Of a DNA stretch of 64,000 nucleotides, positions 37,701-51,099 are shown piece by piece (position 1 is the stretch's first letter; each line of letters opens with the position of its first letter). The stretch comes from Callaeas wilsoni (taxonomy: Eukaryota; Chordata; Aves; Passeriformes; Callaeidae), in assembly GCA_013398955.1 (NCBI GenBank), contig VWPU01012239.1, forward strand, positions 1 through 64,000. Direction: 5' to 3'. The notes below the pieces were generated by a model that searched no databases, was not told where the DNA came from, and saw nothing but the letters and a program-made list of their open reading frames with translations. Position numbers and translations under genes: made by a program.

Positions 37701-39580
37701 CAATATAACTGTTGGCTTCACTCAGTTCAGGATTTACCTGCCAGTAATTAGTTTGGTGAGAGTTAGCAAAGTGTCTGTTTTTCCCCTGCTGCAATACATA
37801 TATTCACCTTTCTAATGTACTAATAGCACTGATGCATTTGTCTGAATCTGGATATATGCAGAGAGATACAGGTGTTGTTTATGAGTGTAAAACACCTACA
37901 ACTGTTCTAGGCTTAATCTCTTTGCCCAGCAAGGTGAAATTTGCATATGTAGCCCACTGGCATGAGTATGTTTTAGGTAGTCTTCTGTGTCTGATACAGA
38001 AGGTGTGAATTATTATAGCCACTAGGAACTAGCATTAGTACTTTATTCAAGTTGGTGCATGACATACTTTTATCTATGGAGATCTCTAGTGTGCTGCATG
38101 TGGGCAGCATTTGTCTATTAGTGTCAGATATTTTCATAAGCAGAGTACAAAAAATGTATTTTATTGGATGTTACTTCAGCTTTTGCAGTTGTGAACTGAA
38201 ACCTGTGAACACAAAGGGAGCGTGTTGCAATCTATACACAACTGATGTCCCAGCATTTGTGCAGACTGTCCGGGGAATGCATCTGAAGGATGCTGTAAGA
38301 GTCTGCAGGATTTGAGGTAGAGTTGGCCACCGCTCGCCCAGCTCAGCGTGCAGGCAAACAAGCTGCTCCACATGTCCATCTCTCTGCAGGAGTGCTGTTA
38401 ATGCTCTTTGTTTCTGGAGTGCTTGCCAAGTTCAGGGTGCCTTTGCAGGTAGGGCTCATTCAACTTTGGAGTCTCTCTGTCTCTGTAAAATCTAGGACTA
38501 GGGCTAAGTTTGTTGCCTTCCTAAAACAAAGACTTGGAAGGCCAGATTTGGCTGTTGAGGCAGACCAGGTTTCAGTGGCTGTCCTAGCTCCATTGCTATT
38601 TACACAGAATGGAATAATCTGCTGTGTTAGTTTGCAACAGGCAATGTGGGAAGAAGGTGCCCCCTGCATTTGTAGATTACTTGTTTTATTTTCTTTCACT
38701 GTGGTGATGGTTGCTAGTGTTATGTAAAATATCAGTTAATCAGACACAACCCACAGGAGCCAGGGCAGTTCAAAGCACAGCTACTTTCAAGAGACTCCCT
38801 AATGCCTTAAGGGAGTAAACTTTGGCAGACATTGCAGTTTTACTGTGTCCCTAGCCAAAAAGGTTGTGCTGTTTGGCATGCTGATGGGAGTATTATTGAA
38901 TAAACATAATACAATATTTAAACTCTGATTTAAAAAAAGTCAAATACACTGTTCAGAGAAAAAGGCTCTGATAAAAGGAACTGTTTTTCATTTTTTTTCT
39001 AAGGCTTCTTGTTTCATTATGTGGGTTTTTTTTGCTACTATTATTATGTGGTAATAGGAATATAAACTTGTAAACTATTGGACTCAAAAGGTGAGACTTT
39101 CCATATTTTCCTGAGAGGTCTGTAAAATGGAGGCCTTCTAAATATGTTCTCTGAATACAGAAGTTATATGCCAAACCCCTAATTCTGAGAGAACTATAGT
39201 TATAGACTATTTTCTTCCTCCGTAGTGCCAATTTTTTGTATTGTTTTAAGCTCTTCTTAAATAATTTCTCAGTTTACTCTTTCTTGAGCTCTTGTAAAGA
39301 GCTATGCTCATAAACCCACCTTAGAACTAAGAATAAGCATCATAAAGGTAAAAAGCGCAAATTTCCATAACTTGCAAGCTAGAAGTACAGCCATGGGAGG
39401 TGTTTGGGCCTCTATGAATGTTGATATGACCTTAGATGAGGATTCATGGACTTATTTACAAGAACAACTTACTTTCATCTTTGCATCGTGGGGGTGGAAT
39501 TATCATGTGGTGAGGATTTGAAGAGGTCTTGTATTTCCTGCCGTGGATCTTTGCACTCTGAACACTCTAAAGGAAAAGCT
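34720..39580. other. Non-coding stretch, no supported gene
   Basis: No supportable gene. A perfect 12-bp-stem hairpin lies at 35118-35147. A possible 48-nt exon after the acceptor ending in tttgcag near 37450 was considered too weak to annotate. The remainder shows no recognised repeats. Confidence 0.55.
35118..35147. repeat. Perfect inverted repeat, 12-bp arms, 6-nt loop, with paired GATA motifs
   Basis: The arms ttgttatcagta (35118-35129) and tactgataacaa (35136-35147) are exact reverse complements around the loop taaagc. Each arm contains a TTATCAG/CTGATAA string, the core bound by GATA transcription factors. The structure may be a cis-regulatory pair of convergent GATA sites or just a hairpin. 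No terminal duplications suggest a transposon. Confidence 0.7.
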
Positions 39581-39589
39581 CTTACTTTG

Positions 39590-39800
39590 TGCGGAAGATG
39601 CCGATTTCTGTGCCTGTATTGCTCTCGGGACACCCGACTAAGAACCAGGATGCAGCGTCTCTGCGGCACACGCCCCGCAGCTGTGGCTCTCCGGCAGCCG
39701 CGGGGTTTGTGCCCGCCGTGGGACCCAGCGCTGGGGTTTGGGGCCTTCCCGGTACTCCCACCTGCAGGTGGCAGCATCTTCCTGTTTTACGGGACGTGGT
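39590..39800. promoter_or_regulatory. Small CpG-rich island with CTCF-like site
   Basis: About nineteen CpG dinucleotides fall within roughly 215 bp, in sharp contrast to the AT-rich flanks. Near its right end is the perfect 14-bp palindrome ccacctgcaggtgg (39758-39771), which also forms back-to-back E-boxes. Within it, cctgcaggtggca (39761-39773) differs from the CTCF core CCASYAGRKGGCR at one position. Open frames of about 80-130 codons cover the island on both strands, which is expected from its GC content. The island may be an alternative promoter, an insulator or an orphan CpG island. Confidence 0.4.
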
Positions 39801-39849
39801 GCCTGTGCCCGGCATCCCAGTGTCACTGGGAAACTGAAAATTAAACCCA

Positions 39850-42800
39850 AGAGCTTCCCACCCCCTTTTTAAGGTCAACATTCTGCTTTTCTATGAGTAA
39901 ATGTGAGGCGGGACTTGTTTGACATCTCTGTCAGACTCGCTTGTTCGTTGTCCATTTGCTTTAAACATGGCTTTTTTCCTTTGGTTTTGAGTCAGTTTTT
40001 CTCCATGTGTTTTAATCCCCATGTGACTCGGTTGTCTGACTTCCAAAGTCTAAGGTCTGTTTGAAGGTAGAAGCAGGGAGTTGGAGAAGGGCTCACTGAA
40101 ATGTCGTACTGGCAACTTGGCAAGAAAGAGCAATTAGTGGGTATTGAGAAAACTCTGCATCATTTCTACTCCTGTTCAAATACATGTAATGTTGTTGGAC
40201 CCAAAAAAGCTCCAAGATAGCTGGAAACAAAACAAGTAATGTTTTGACTTTTAACAATGTCATTCTGATTTCCTTAGGATCTTCGTTCTCTGAATTAAGG
40301 CTGTTAGAAGACAGACATTGTTATCAACTTGAATAATAAATGTGTTGCATTAGTATATGAATATTAATAAGAGCAATTAAATAAAAAGAATCTTAAATTT
40401 GTTCCAGCAAGATAAAAAAGCCAACAGAGCAATGGTAAAACAGTGGGATGAATCAGGATAGTGAGAGAATTAGTCCTAGAAAATAGAGAGGACTGAGGAT
40501 TTTTTTTTTAATCTAACTACATTAACTAGTAATAAAATTTAGCTGCTTTTTCACTAAAATATCAAATATGTAGCTTGTCTTGAGGAAGAGCAGATAACAC
40601 TTGTGCCATTGGGACATGGTCTCATAAGGATCATCCTCTAGTAAAGCTACAGGGCAATGGCTGCTGTACCCCATTCCTTGGTGTTTAAATCGAAGTCTGG
40701 AAGAGGAGTGAGTGTAAGCAGTGGCCAGATACAGAGGGGGTGGAAAGATGCTCACATGACTACTCACAATAAGCCAAATCAACCGAGACAGAGATGGAAG
40801 CAGGTGTCCAATGTCTCTTGTATTGGCTTTCTGTGCCCAGGGTTTCCCTTTCATGGAGGATTTACAGCTACACAATTAGAGCAGCCTTGCAGTGCATGAA
40901 GCACCTAGAGAGGTATTCAATCTACTGTGTTTCTCTACTGGTGGTAGGTAAAGTTACTGTTCCAGAATGACACTGGCAATATTGCTCTGGATAATACTGT
41001 AGCTTTATCTGCTGGCTGCTGCCCAGGAACTGCTGCTTATCTCAGCAGCAATATCAAACTGCTCCTTTAGGTTTGTCCATTGCACTGGAAAATGAGGCCC
41101 ATGTGTGTTCTCTATACCTGTATCAGGGATTGTATCCTACACACTAAATCTTTTCTCTAAAGGAATGTGAACAATACCCTTTTCTTGTGCAAAGGGCCCA
41201 TAATACTCTACAGCTTTTCTTCTGTTAGGTGAAACGAAGAAATGCCACAATTTTGAATGCTGATTCATCTTCCTTCAGAGTAACGTGGGAGATCAAAATA
41301 CGTTGTTCATGCTGTGAGGAAGTAGCAGTACATTTGTGACAATGACAGGTTCAGCCAGCAAAATTCAAGTGCCATGCCTTCTAGGAAGTGGAGTGGTGTG
41401 CGACAAAACACTGGTTGTGCATAAAAAGCTTTTTTGTCTAATGCAACTCAGTCTAGGCTGTAACAGATTTGGAATTTGGCTTCAGACATGGTCTGTAGAA
41501 TCCTTTGGAGGGTTATTAAAATAGGAGCTCACTCATCATCCATGTGTTTAAAGCCTCTTATTCTAATGTCTTCAAACACAGTACAAAAATGTTTTGCTGT
41601 AGTCTTCATGTTCAATTATCATCATCTGCCCTGTTCCACACCTCTCGTGCATGTAACTTTGATGTGAATTACTGGAATTATCCTGCATGTGCACACATCC
41701 TTGTTAAAATATGTGGGTCAGTGCTGCTGTCTCCTCTGCTAAACAGCACTGATTCTCATCTGTATCAACTGCCCTTTCTAGAAATTGAAATAATACCCCT
41801 GACCAGTTTTAGTGTTATGCCTAGAAACTCTACATTACACATGAGGATGTGTCCTGCCACAAAGAATTGTCATGGAAGTTAACACGATATTATATACAGT
41901 TTTTGAGGGCTCACTTAACTCTGTGTTTGCAAGGCATTTTTCTTTTTCTGCATAGACTGATTGTTAGCTTCTTTTCCATTCTAGAAGAGATACCAAGAGG
42001 TACTCCTTTTCCTCTTTGGTGGTGAGGTGAGGGTAAAGGTGCTTGACAAGATGAAACTCTCCTGTTGTGTTAGTACAGTTATAAAAAGCTGACTCCTCTA
42101 GGCACCTTACTGACTCCCTATTGAAAATGGAGCTGGAGACCCTGGTCTCCTCCTTGCTCTTACACTAATATTGCAATTGGTGCTTCTGCTTGCCACAAAG
42201 ATGCCCAATAGCGGGACTCTACGGGGTTAGCTACAGCTTGTCATGATCTGATTCAGGCTAGAAAGCAGTAACAAACAATACCATTGATTAATTCCTAGTT
42301 ACATTTAACAGGGAGAATCGTTATTTGTCTACTAAAATTAGCAAATCTGCTAGGCTTATCTTCAGCTTCTCTATCCTGGCTCTTCAAAGATCGTAGTACC
42401 CTCCAGGAACAGCAATAGGTGTGCACACAGGTAATTCTTGAAGAACAAATGTTTTTATTAGCTGTGGTTATTTGAACATCACTGTTTGTGTCCAGTTCCT
42501 ATATATCACACACAGAATAGAGCAGAAGATGCAACTGTTTGGTGATCAAAAGAATAAAAGTTTGGGGGAGAATAACACTTCAGTATCCTGCAGTCTTCCT
42601 CTCCCACCCCTTTTCAGTCTCCATTCATAATTTTTTATCCACTCAGCATCAGTGTTTTATCTCAAGGGTATAAAGTAGGAACTAGACCAGACTCCTTGAT
42701 GGAATCTAGTCCTTTGCTGCCATGTGCCACTCTATCATGTAATCCTACCAATGAAGCTATCAAATTGTCTTTCCCATCTTGCCAGCTTTGACTTTGCTGC

Positions 42801-44554
42801 ATCTCTCTTATTGTCTAGAATTCTCCTAAGCTTCCTCTGCTAATTATGCAAAAGAACATCTCTGCACATAAAAACAAAGATTACACAAACCACACATTTT
42901 AGTGTGAGAATGCTCCATTTTGATAAGGTCTGTCTTCTGCAATTTCAAGGGAAAGGGGAAAAGAGCTATTCTTGCTATGATTATTGAGATGTGAGAATGA
43001 GCCAGACCCTTAGATGAAGCTGAGACTACCACACTTTTGCTATGCTTTGTTCTCAAAGTTGCTACTACAAAATTGGTGAATGAAATAGAAGCATCACGGG
43101 GAAAATCTCACATTATTTGCTTCTGTACTAATTATACTTAAAACTTTAAGACAGTATGATACAATATTCAGTAATCTAATTATTGTTATTAAGTGTCATG
43201 TGAATTAATTCTGAAATATGACTTTTGGATAAAATACAGGTGAACATGCAATTCCTTTTACGCTTACATTTAGGTATATAACATGACACTAATTTCTCTA
43301 CCCAGCTACAGTACTGGTATAATGAAAGTCCCTTTTGGTCCCTCTCCAGGTTGCTGCAGAGGGCAGAATTTGGGTGTGGTGACCCATTTCTTGTGAATTG
43401 TTTTCTTCCACAATGTCAAATCTCAAAATGGTCTTGGACTGAAGGGCCTTTCACCAGAAAATCCCAACCCAACAATGATGGTTCCATCAGTGTTTGACAG
43501 GAAGCCATGTTTTATTAATATGGAAAGATTTATGTCTTGTATGATTTGGAGTGTAGTTACCATGAAACCCATACTGTGATATTTTGGGATAACTCACAGG
43601 TTGTGACCCCTGGGAGTCGGAAGTGGAATTGTGTCGGATTTTTTGTCAACAACTTTTCCTTAGATGACTCTGCTGAATGTGAAGCAGAGCCACGCTGGTA
43701 CTTAATTAATGCTGCAGAGCCTATTCTACTGTAGAATTTTTTTTTCCCAGGTTGTATACAATTAGGTTTATATGCCACATAAATGTTCATTTCAAAGTGA
43801 GTCCAAAATGATGCTAAACTTTTTTTTGTTTGTTTGTTTTCTGGCTTCTGTGATTAGTGAAGTTAACGCAGCATCTCTTGGGCTTAGGTCCTTCAGATTT
43901 CTGATAGAGAGTCAAAAATATTTTTCATACAATGCTTTCCCCAAGGTTCTCTCATACCTGTGACATTAGTCATGAAGGCTGAGGCTTTTCAGAGAACACA
44001 AACACCCCCAAAACAACTGACCAAAATAAAAACAACTTCCAGATTTTTTCAGCCCCACTGGCCTTTCATGGAAAGCAGGAACTAGGAAGTGTTTCAGTAG
44101 ATAATGGACTATATTACAGTCTATGATACGTACATAGTGAATACATACCTTGTTATTTTCCTATGGAGAGCTGTTGTGATTTCAAGAAGTTGATGCCTTA
44201 TCTAAATGATAGGATCACACATTCAAGGCTGCATGAGAAAATAGTGAGCAGTGACAGGTGTCTTTATTTTTTCGTTCAGCTGACTTTTCTACCATGATCA
44301 AAATTGCAATAAATTGAAATATTGCTGTTAAGTCAGAGCAGAGTCAAAAGAGAGTGTCACTTTGATTATTCAGAGGCCTGCTTTTTAAACAACATTCTAT
44401 GATGGTAAAAGAATTTGCAGGATCTAAATATTTAAACAACAGTTCACCAAACAAAAGCAGGGGAAGTTACAGTAATAGTTTCTGCATCTTTCATTGCTAT
44501 ACTTTTTAGATTGAAAGAGCAGGTCACTTTATGGTATAATGTAAAAGCAGACAC
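39850..44554. other. Non-coding stretch, no supported gene
   Basis: Ordinary AT-rich DNA in which I see no supportable exon, RNA gene or recognised repeat. Short open frames on both strands have no splice context. Confidence 0.55.
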
Positions 44555-44655
44555 TCTCTTTTTCTTCAGTAATAAAATGGGGATAATACTGCAAAGGACT
44601 GTTGTGGTGATTCATCTTTATAAAGTTCTACAGAAATGGTAGATGTTATTAGCAT
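44555..44655 (+). mobile_element. Probable ancient MIR/CORE-SINE fragment
   Basis: The segment runs cttcag, aataaaatggggataatact, gactgttgtggtgattcat, then a ttataaag block and ends in tgttatta. This follows the order of landmarks in the 3' half of MIR: the CAG-TTTCC region, the AAAATGGGGATAATA block, the GGTTGTTGTGAGGATTAAA block and the terminal ATTATTA. Divergence is high, as expected for a Mesozoic relic. Birds retain only sparse MIR-type copies. The tRNA-derived 5' half is not recognisable. Confidence 0.5.
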
Positions 44656-44659
44656 CCCA

Positions 44660-47600
44660 CGTGATTACAGTGACAGGATGATATGGTAGTTTGTCTGAAC
44701 TGGTATTAAGTGGTACTGAAAGTCTCTCAAAAGACCCTTTCCTTCTGATTTTCCAGACATTAGAGATTTAGAACAGTTTGGATAAACATCTGGCCTGAAC
44801 TGAGCTCTGTCTTTTTTAAAGGTTACCTTAAATGACAGATGAAGGAACCTTATATTGTGATAACCTTCTGCCTGAAGGAGCTCAAAGTACTACAGGAATC
44901 AATATGCAAACTATATATAGATTACAGCAGCTCTGTCAAGGTAGAGCACTGTTTGGCAAAGCACACTGAAACAAAATGTTATAGAAATCTAAATGGGAAA
45001 ACACAATGTTAAACTCAAAATACTGGAAGCATGTAGTCAGAGAGAAAGTAATTGTAAGCTGGGACCTGGCAGGAAATTGGGAGGTGTAGCTTCTTTTCCC
45101 ACACAATATACCATAAGAATTGGGGTCTGAACTCAAAGGCTCTGAAATGCCTTTATGGCTCATGTGAAATATTGCAGCTCTAGGGACAGGCAATTTCCTA
45201 GGATGCAGGTTAAATAATGTTTCATATAGAAGAATTGCAACTGCCTATTTGTCAGCATAACATCACAAAACCCATGCATTTTAAGCTGTTACATTGTTGA
45301 CAAAAATGTGCTGCTTACCAGACTGTGTGGAGCTCTTGCAGCAGCAATGTCTTTGGAAGAGGCTCCTTTCCTTAACCTTACTCAGCTTGGCTGAGCTGAG
45401 ATTGCAGTACCTGGCTGGTATCACTTACATGGCAAGAAACAAAAATAGATGTTTTACAAATAGACTTCATCAAAAAAAAAAATAAAAAAATTCAAGCATA
45501 GAGAAATGTTGACTAGCTTTTAAGAAGCTGCTTTTATTTCTTTTGACATTGTCCATTTGCCTGCTTTTGACTCTTTATGCTCTATGCATCAGGGAATTGG
45601 TGTAGCTGATCTGAACCAGCAAAAACTACTTCTCATCCTGCCTTCCTGCTTTGATAAAGACACTGGTAGGTGCAGTCTTAACCAGACTATTGCTTCTAAT
45701 TTTCTCATCTTCTAGCAAACAATGAAGCTTGAGAAATTATGCTTTCTGCTTTTCAACCATAGAAACCTATTAGTGCTCAACAATATGGCAGATGACTTGC
45801 TGTAAATCTTACTAAAATAAATGTCTGGAGTTTAATATTTTATAAACAGGCGAGCTGCTCAGAGAGATGAGCATGACAGAAGTTCTGTGTCTGTTTGTAT
45901 GATTTCTATCTAGTTATCATAGCCAGGCTGTCACCAGGCTGTTTGTATCTTAGTTCTGCCCATGCACGGGGCACATGACTGACTAGTGAGTTATACTGTG
46001 CCTTGCTGGAATTCCTGAAAAACGGCAATTTAGCAATAGCAATTTGGAAACAGTGAAAGCTGATTGCGCTGAATCAGTCAAAATGTTACACTGTTTTGCA
46101 TTTAATGTATTTTCTGGGATGAATTATTTAAACGTCCAATGATTCTCTTTCCATCTTCAGAATAATCTGTTTTCAAGTGGTCCTAAACGAGTGTAACACA
46201 TGTTTTCCTCCCTCTACCTTTTAAATATTTCACCAAGTTTTCCTGCCACTGTGATAATTAAAGAAATTGATAATGTGTCTTTAGAGGAGGGCCAAAGGGC
46301 CCTAAAGGGTAGTTTCTTTTCTTTTCAATCGCTACTTAACATTTGCCAATAAATAAAGAACTGCTTCTTAAACTCAGGAAAATGTTTACTCTAAATACAC
46401 CAGTCATTGTGCAAGTGCCTGTCATCTGGCTCAGGATCTTGTGCTTAGCCCTTCTAAGGCCATGGCCCACTTCCGAAAGTTTGAAGTTGTTATTGGTTCC
46501 TAAAAACTTTATTAATCTAAGATTTTGTTAGTGAGTAGAAAGGCATCATCAGAGAAGTGGTTAATGAAATTAGGTGGTTAAAGAAAGCTCAATAGTCTAA
46601 GTTTGTAAATGAGTGAATTCGAATACAGAAACAGCTCTAGAACTCCAAAGGCAATTCTTAAACCTGCAGTGCTCAATGGAGCAAACCTGGGATGATATTC
46701 CTATAGCTAGTAACCCGAATCTGCATGCCCGACCTACGTTTCTGATAATGCTTTCTCCAGAGCAGAGATCAGGGCTGTTACGTGCGACTTGTCTGATGGT
46801 TTGAGAAGAACCTTCCGGTGTAACAGAACTGTTCTTGTTTCATAGGTGTCAAGGTCAAGAATGAGACTCAAAGGAGACTGAACAGTGCTTTTTCAGGAGA
46901 TAACAAATAGAGACGGGTGGATTTCATATGACTTAAAAAAACAACTCTAAGCATGCCTGCTGCTGGTGGTGATGGCTCTGGATATGATGGTTTGAAGACA
47001 ACCGGGAGCCTTTGACATGAGAACCATAATTGATTATGAATAATCTTACATTAGATGAACAAAAAACAATTTGCAGGCTCACAAGTTGGAGTGTGCTCTA
47101 ACATAACCTCAAAACAATATTCTGTATGCTAGTTTTCTCTAGGGGTATTGCAAAAGGGATAAGCTTCACAGAGCTCTGTGCTTGATGAGTGCAACCCTGA
47201 TCTAAAGAAGTATTTGTATTCAGCCAATCCAAAAAGGAGGTAAGCATAGCCTCATAATCCTGTTTACATAAAGGTAGTACAAACAAGTACATTGCTAAAA
47301 ATATCCAATAGTGTATTTTTTAGCAAAAATTCCTTTATCGTAATATTTCTTACCAGAGGCTGTAGTGATTGTGTCCCCTTCTTTCACTTCCATATATTGC
47401 TTTAACTCAAAGCATGCAGCACTATGTTTTCTTCCAAAAACTCAAAGTTATAGGGTGCTTTTTTCCTCCCTTCCACACTTGCAGAGAACATAGCTTGAAG
47501 AGGCAGAGACTACTTGACCAATTTATTACACTTTTTTTGTAAAGGTTTGAAACTCAAATAAATGTTTGCTGCACCACTGTGTCACATCCTTGTTCGTTGC

Positions 47601-50600
47601 ATTCAGGTGATCTCCATGTGCCCAGTCTAATTTCATGTAAGTGTTGACAGGACTCTCCCAATTATCTATTTGCATCTGTATGTTGTGAAATTTGGGTGAA
47701 TAAACTTAAAGTCAGCTGAGGTGAGGTGCAAATCTGAATTTGTGTAAATCTGCACATATGAAGAATTCCAGCTGCTGGGCCTTACAATAACTAAAGCTGT
47801 TGATGTGTTTAGTAACTCTTTAGAATTACATACTGAAGACTTTTGAAGGAATGTAGGTAAAATTGGTTTTTTGTGAATTCAAATATTCATCTCAAGCCAG
47901 CAAGCCTGACTTCCTTTCAGTAACATTGTACTTGACTTTAAAGACTTTCCTAAGAACTGGAGGGTCACTCCTGAGCTGGATCGTGGCAGCCCATCACTTG
48001 AGTGCTCAATTTCCAGGGTCCAGATGGTGGCAAGCTGCAAATGGATATTCTGCAGCTGAAACATCTATCCCCTTGGCAGACTCGAGAGACACTGGTTCTG
48101 GCAGATTTAGACTTGTCTCTGGCTATTTAGCACAGTTGTACAGTTAATGGGCTGTTGGACAATTTTGTCAAACTTGCTATTTTCTGGTGACTTGTTTATA
48201 ATTCTGGGAAAGGAGTGCACGGTTAGTCATTTGTGAATAATTGGAAATCCTCTTGAGATCTCAAGAAAAACGCTTTCATTGTTAAATAGGGTTGATTCGC
48301 CTGTTTATTTAGGTAGCCTAGATAGAATCTCCATATCGACCCTTGAATGCTCCATATATTTCTCCAAATTGGATTTTGTCCTTGTGTGTGTGTCTGATGT
48401 GTTTTAAGAGGCCAGGGTCTTAATTACTGTTATTATGCCTAGTTTCCCATATGATTACAGTTAATATTAATTAAAATGGGGACTTTGCAAATGTAAAAGG
48501 CAGATCTACAGATTCTAGGGCCTGCAGGTACATTTCGTGTGCATCTACAGGTATAAAGATATGAAAACTTTGTCGTTAGCTGCTTTTACGTTTTACTTCT
48601 TACTAGTTTACTGATCTGCTAATGGATTTCCTAGACATCAAAGTTCTTGACCAGCCTCAAACCAAAGTAAAACCTAACTTATCCTCCAATTACTACCCTA
48701 AATAAAAATCCTCCGTAAGAAAACCACTTCCAGTAACAATCAGGCTTGTGGATGGGAGCAGTGTCAGTGTAAAGAGATCTGCTCTAGCTTTTCAATAAGA
48801 AAGATCTCACTTTTTTTTCACACTGCAATACCCTGATACAATCAGATTAATTTTGTATGGACTGTTTGAAGTTGTTTTGGACAGTTCTGCCATGAATTAA
48901 AAAGTTAAAACCTTCAACTTCCTCCAATACTTGCATTATAATTGCCCAGCTTAACGAATAGAAATGTGTACAAATAGCATTGATAACATTTTCAAGACAC
49001 GTGGGCCGTGCTCACTGCATCAGGATATAACATTAAGGATGTGTGTTGTCTGAGGATGAAGATGATATGAATGACTTGCTTCTTTCCCTAAGCCTGTGTG
49101 ATGGGAGTCTGACATACAGGTAAGCTCATGCAAAGACACACATGTAATGCCTATCCACACAGAAAAACATGTGCTTGAGAGACACTGCTCAGTGGTTGGA
49201 AAAAGATAATTTGTATTTTCCAACTGAATTGTTTTAAAATTCTAGATGATCCTGGGATTGGTATTCTATGCAGCACACTGGTATTTTGCTGTATTTTCCT
49301 CTCTCAATATAGTTTAATCTGTATTAAAGCACTGTTCTGTCACAACTTTCATAAATTATTACACAGCCAGCCAATAGAAATTACATAAATACTGCAAATA
49401 TAATCATCTGTTCTTAGCAGAGAGTCTTAAAGGACTTTTAAACTAGTTACAACAGCAAGTGGTAATCCTTCTATTAAAACTTTCTTACCGTGGTTATAAG
49501 TTTGCTCTTATGCAACATTTTTCACTTTGTCAGCTGAAAACTGTTTTTCTGAAAGTAATCTAGACCTTGCTTTGCTGAGATGAAAATAAAGGGAAGTTTG
49601 TCTTGACTAAGTGCTCTGTTCTCCTATGACTCTGAGCAAGTAGTAGTTAGAATGAAACATTGGAAACAGTAATTTACTAATCAGGAGAAAAATGGTTGTT
49701 ATTGAAACAAACCCCATGTTTACTGCAAAATTGATTTAAAGCACATTTTAAAAAAACAGCTCAAGAAAAATAGGCTCGCAGTGGGCTCCAAATTCTAAAT
49801 GCAACATTTGCATATATATGATTAAGTGCTGCAGAATGGACTTTGCTCATTGAGGTCTCTTAAGGGCAGAGAAGATAGCAAGGAATGCGTTGTTGAATTA
49901 AACTGCCTTTGGAAGTCTGAGGAGCACTGAGCTTCTGATCAGACTTTTCATTGCCCTTGTGGAAAGCACTGAAGCAAAGAAAACACAGGGAATAAACCTA
50001 AATTCTATGATACCTTCACCTAAGCCCTAGACTGCTTGTACTGGATTTTTAATGACCACAGTGCTGAAATGTAATTAGCTTAAATTACCACTTGTACCCT
50101 CACAAAATAAAGATGACAAGGGGAGAATCATCCAGTGCTTTTCTCGTATCAGAATGGATTAAACATGGCTGTTAATCAGAAGTAAACTGAGGAACACAGT
50201 CCACTATCCAGGAGGATGAATAGCTGAAGAAATGAGATTGAACTAAAAACGAAGCAGAGAGGAATAGTTCAGTATACACTCCTCTGCAAAGCTTGCGAGG
50301 AGGGAGCAGCTTGAAACAACATTGGTGGAGTGGAGCCTAGAGCAGTGTGCCATGCTGGGGGGGAGACAAGGACAGAGCCTGATGAATTCTTAGCGTGAAT
50401 TACCCACCTCGAGATGAACAATCATTGATAAAAATTGAGCACAAGAGTAACAGAAAGAGGAGATACATTGAGTTAAATGTGTCAGCTGTGAAGTAAGTTA
50501 TTTATACAGAGGTGAGCTTCACCCTGGTGGTAGAGAAAAAAGAACTGAAAGTTGTTACCAGCAGTCAGATTTCAAAGAAAATGAATTTCAAACACTTGTG

Positions 50601-50980
50601 TGGCAAACAGCAAAATTTATCATGAGTAGTCTTCTCCCTTTTTGCACTTGTGTACATACTGCTTTTATAGCTCTATGTACTTCATGTGGTAATAAATATT
50701 CAAAGATTGCTTTACAGTGGTTGCAGCCAAGTTGATGCTGGTTATTCCAGATGGAAAGATCATTGCTTCTCAAGGTACTGTAACAAAAGACTTGGCAGTT
50801 CATAAGTAGTGTTCCTGCTGGGAGCAGGTGTCTTCAGTTTGATAAGATTGCACTTTATCCATGAGTGCTTGAAATGCACTATAGCTGGTAGCAGGTCAGA
50901 CAGGTCTGAATTTTTAAAGAGTGTTGTAAGAGTTTAGTAATGAGCTTGAGGTGGTGAACAGTGACATGCAAAGCTAATTA
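44660..50980. other. Non-coding stretch, no supported gene
   Basis: AT-rich DNA with an A11-T-A7 run at 45472-45490. No exon or repeat family is recognisable. Around 50.2 kb the plus strand is rich in A and G (50221-50280 has 27 A and 14 G against 12 T and 7 C), opposite to the T/G excess seen near 17.8 kb. This would suit minus-strand transcription. Confidence 0.5.
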
Positions 50981-50981
50981 C

Positions 50982-51099
50982 CTGTTTACTAACGTCACAA
51001 TAATTCAGCCATTTGTCTTGACTGGAGCCATGCTGAGCCTCGGCTCCTCCTGCCAAGTCCACTTTCCAGCCGTTGGGTGATTCTATGTGAAATGTTTTG
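50982..51099 (-). CDS. Candidate internal coding exon of an unidentified gene
   Basis: On the minus strand a long pyrimidine tract (about 51102-51142) ends in ggcactttctag, a strong 3' splice site. The 118-nt exon that follows is open in the frame read as one leftover base plus 39 codons, and it ends at CAG|GTAATT, a good donor (GT at 50981-50980). This gives a phase 2 acceptor and phase 0 donor. The peptide starts KTFHIESPNGWKVDL and ends DKWLNYCDVSKQ; it is mixed and hydrophilic with two tryptophans and one cysteine, unlike a low-complexity shadow. Local GC is higher than in the flanks. I cannot assign a family, and no second exon of the same gene was found. The frame also runs open into the upstream pyrimidine tract, giving a spurious hydrophobic start that I do not count. 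A chance splice-flanked frame is the main alternative. Confidence 0.5.
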
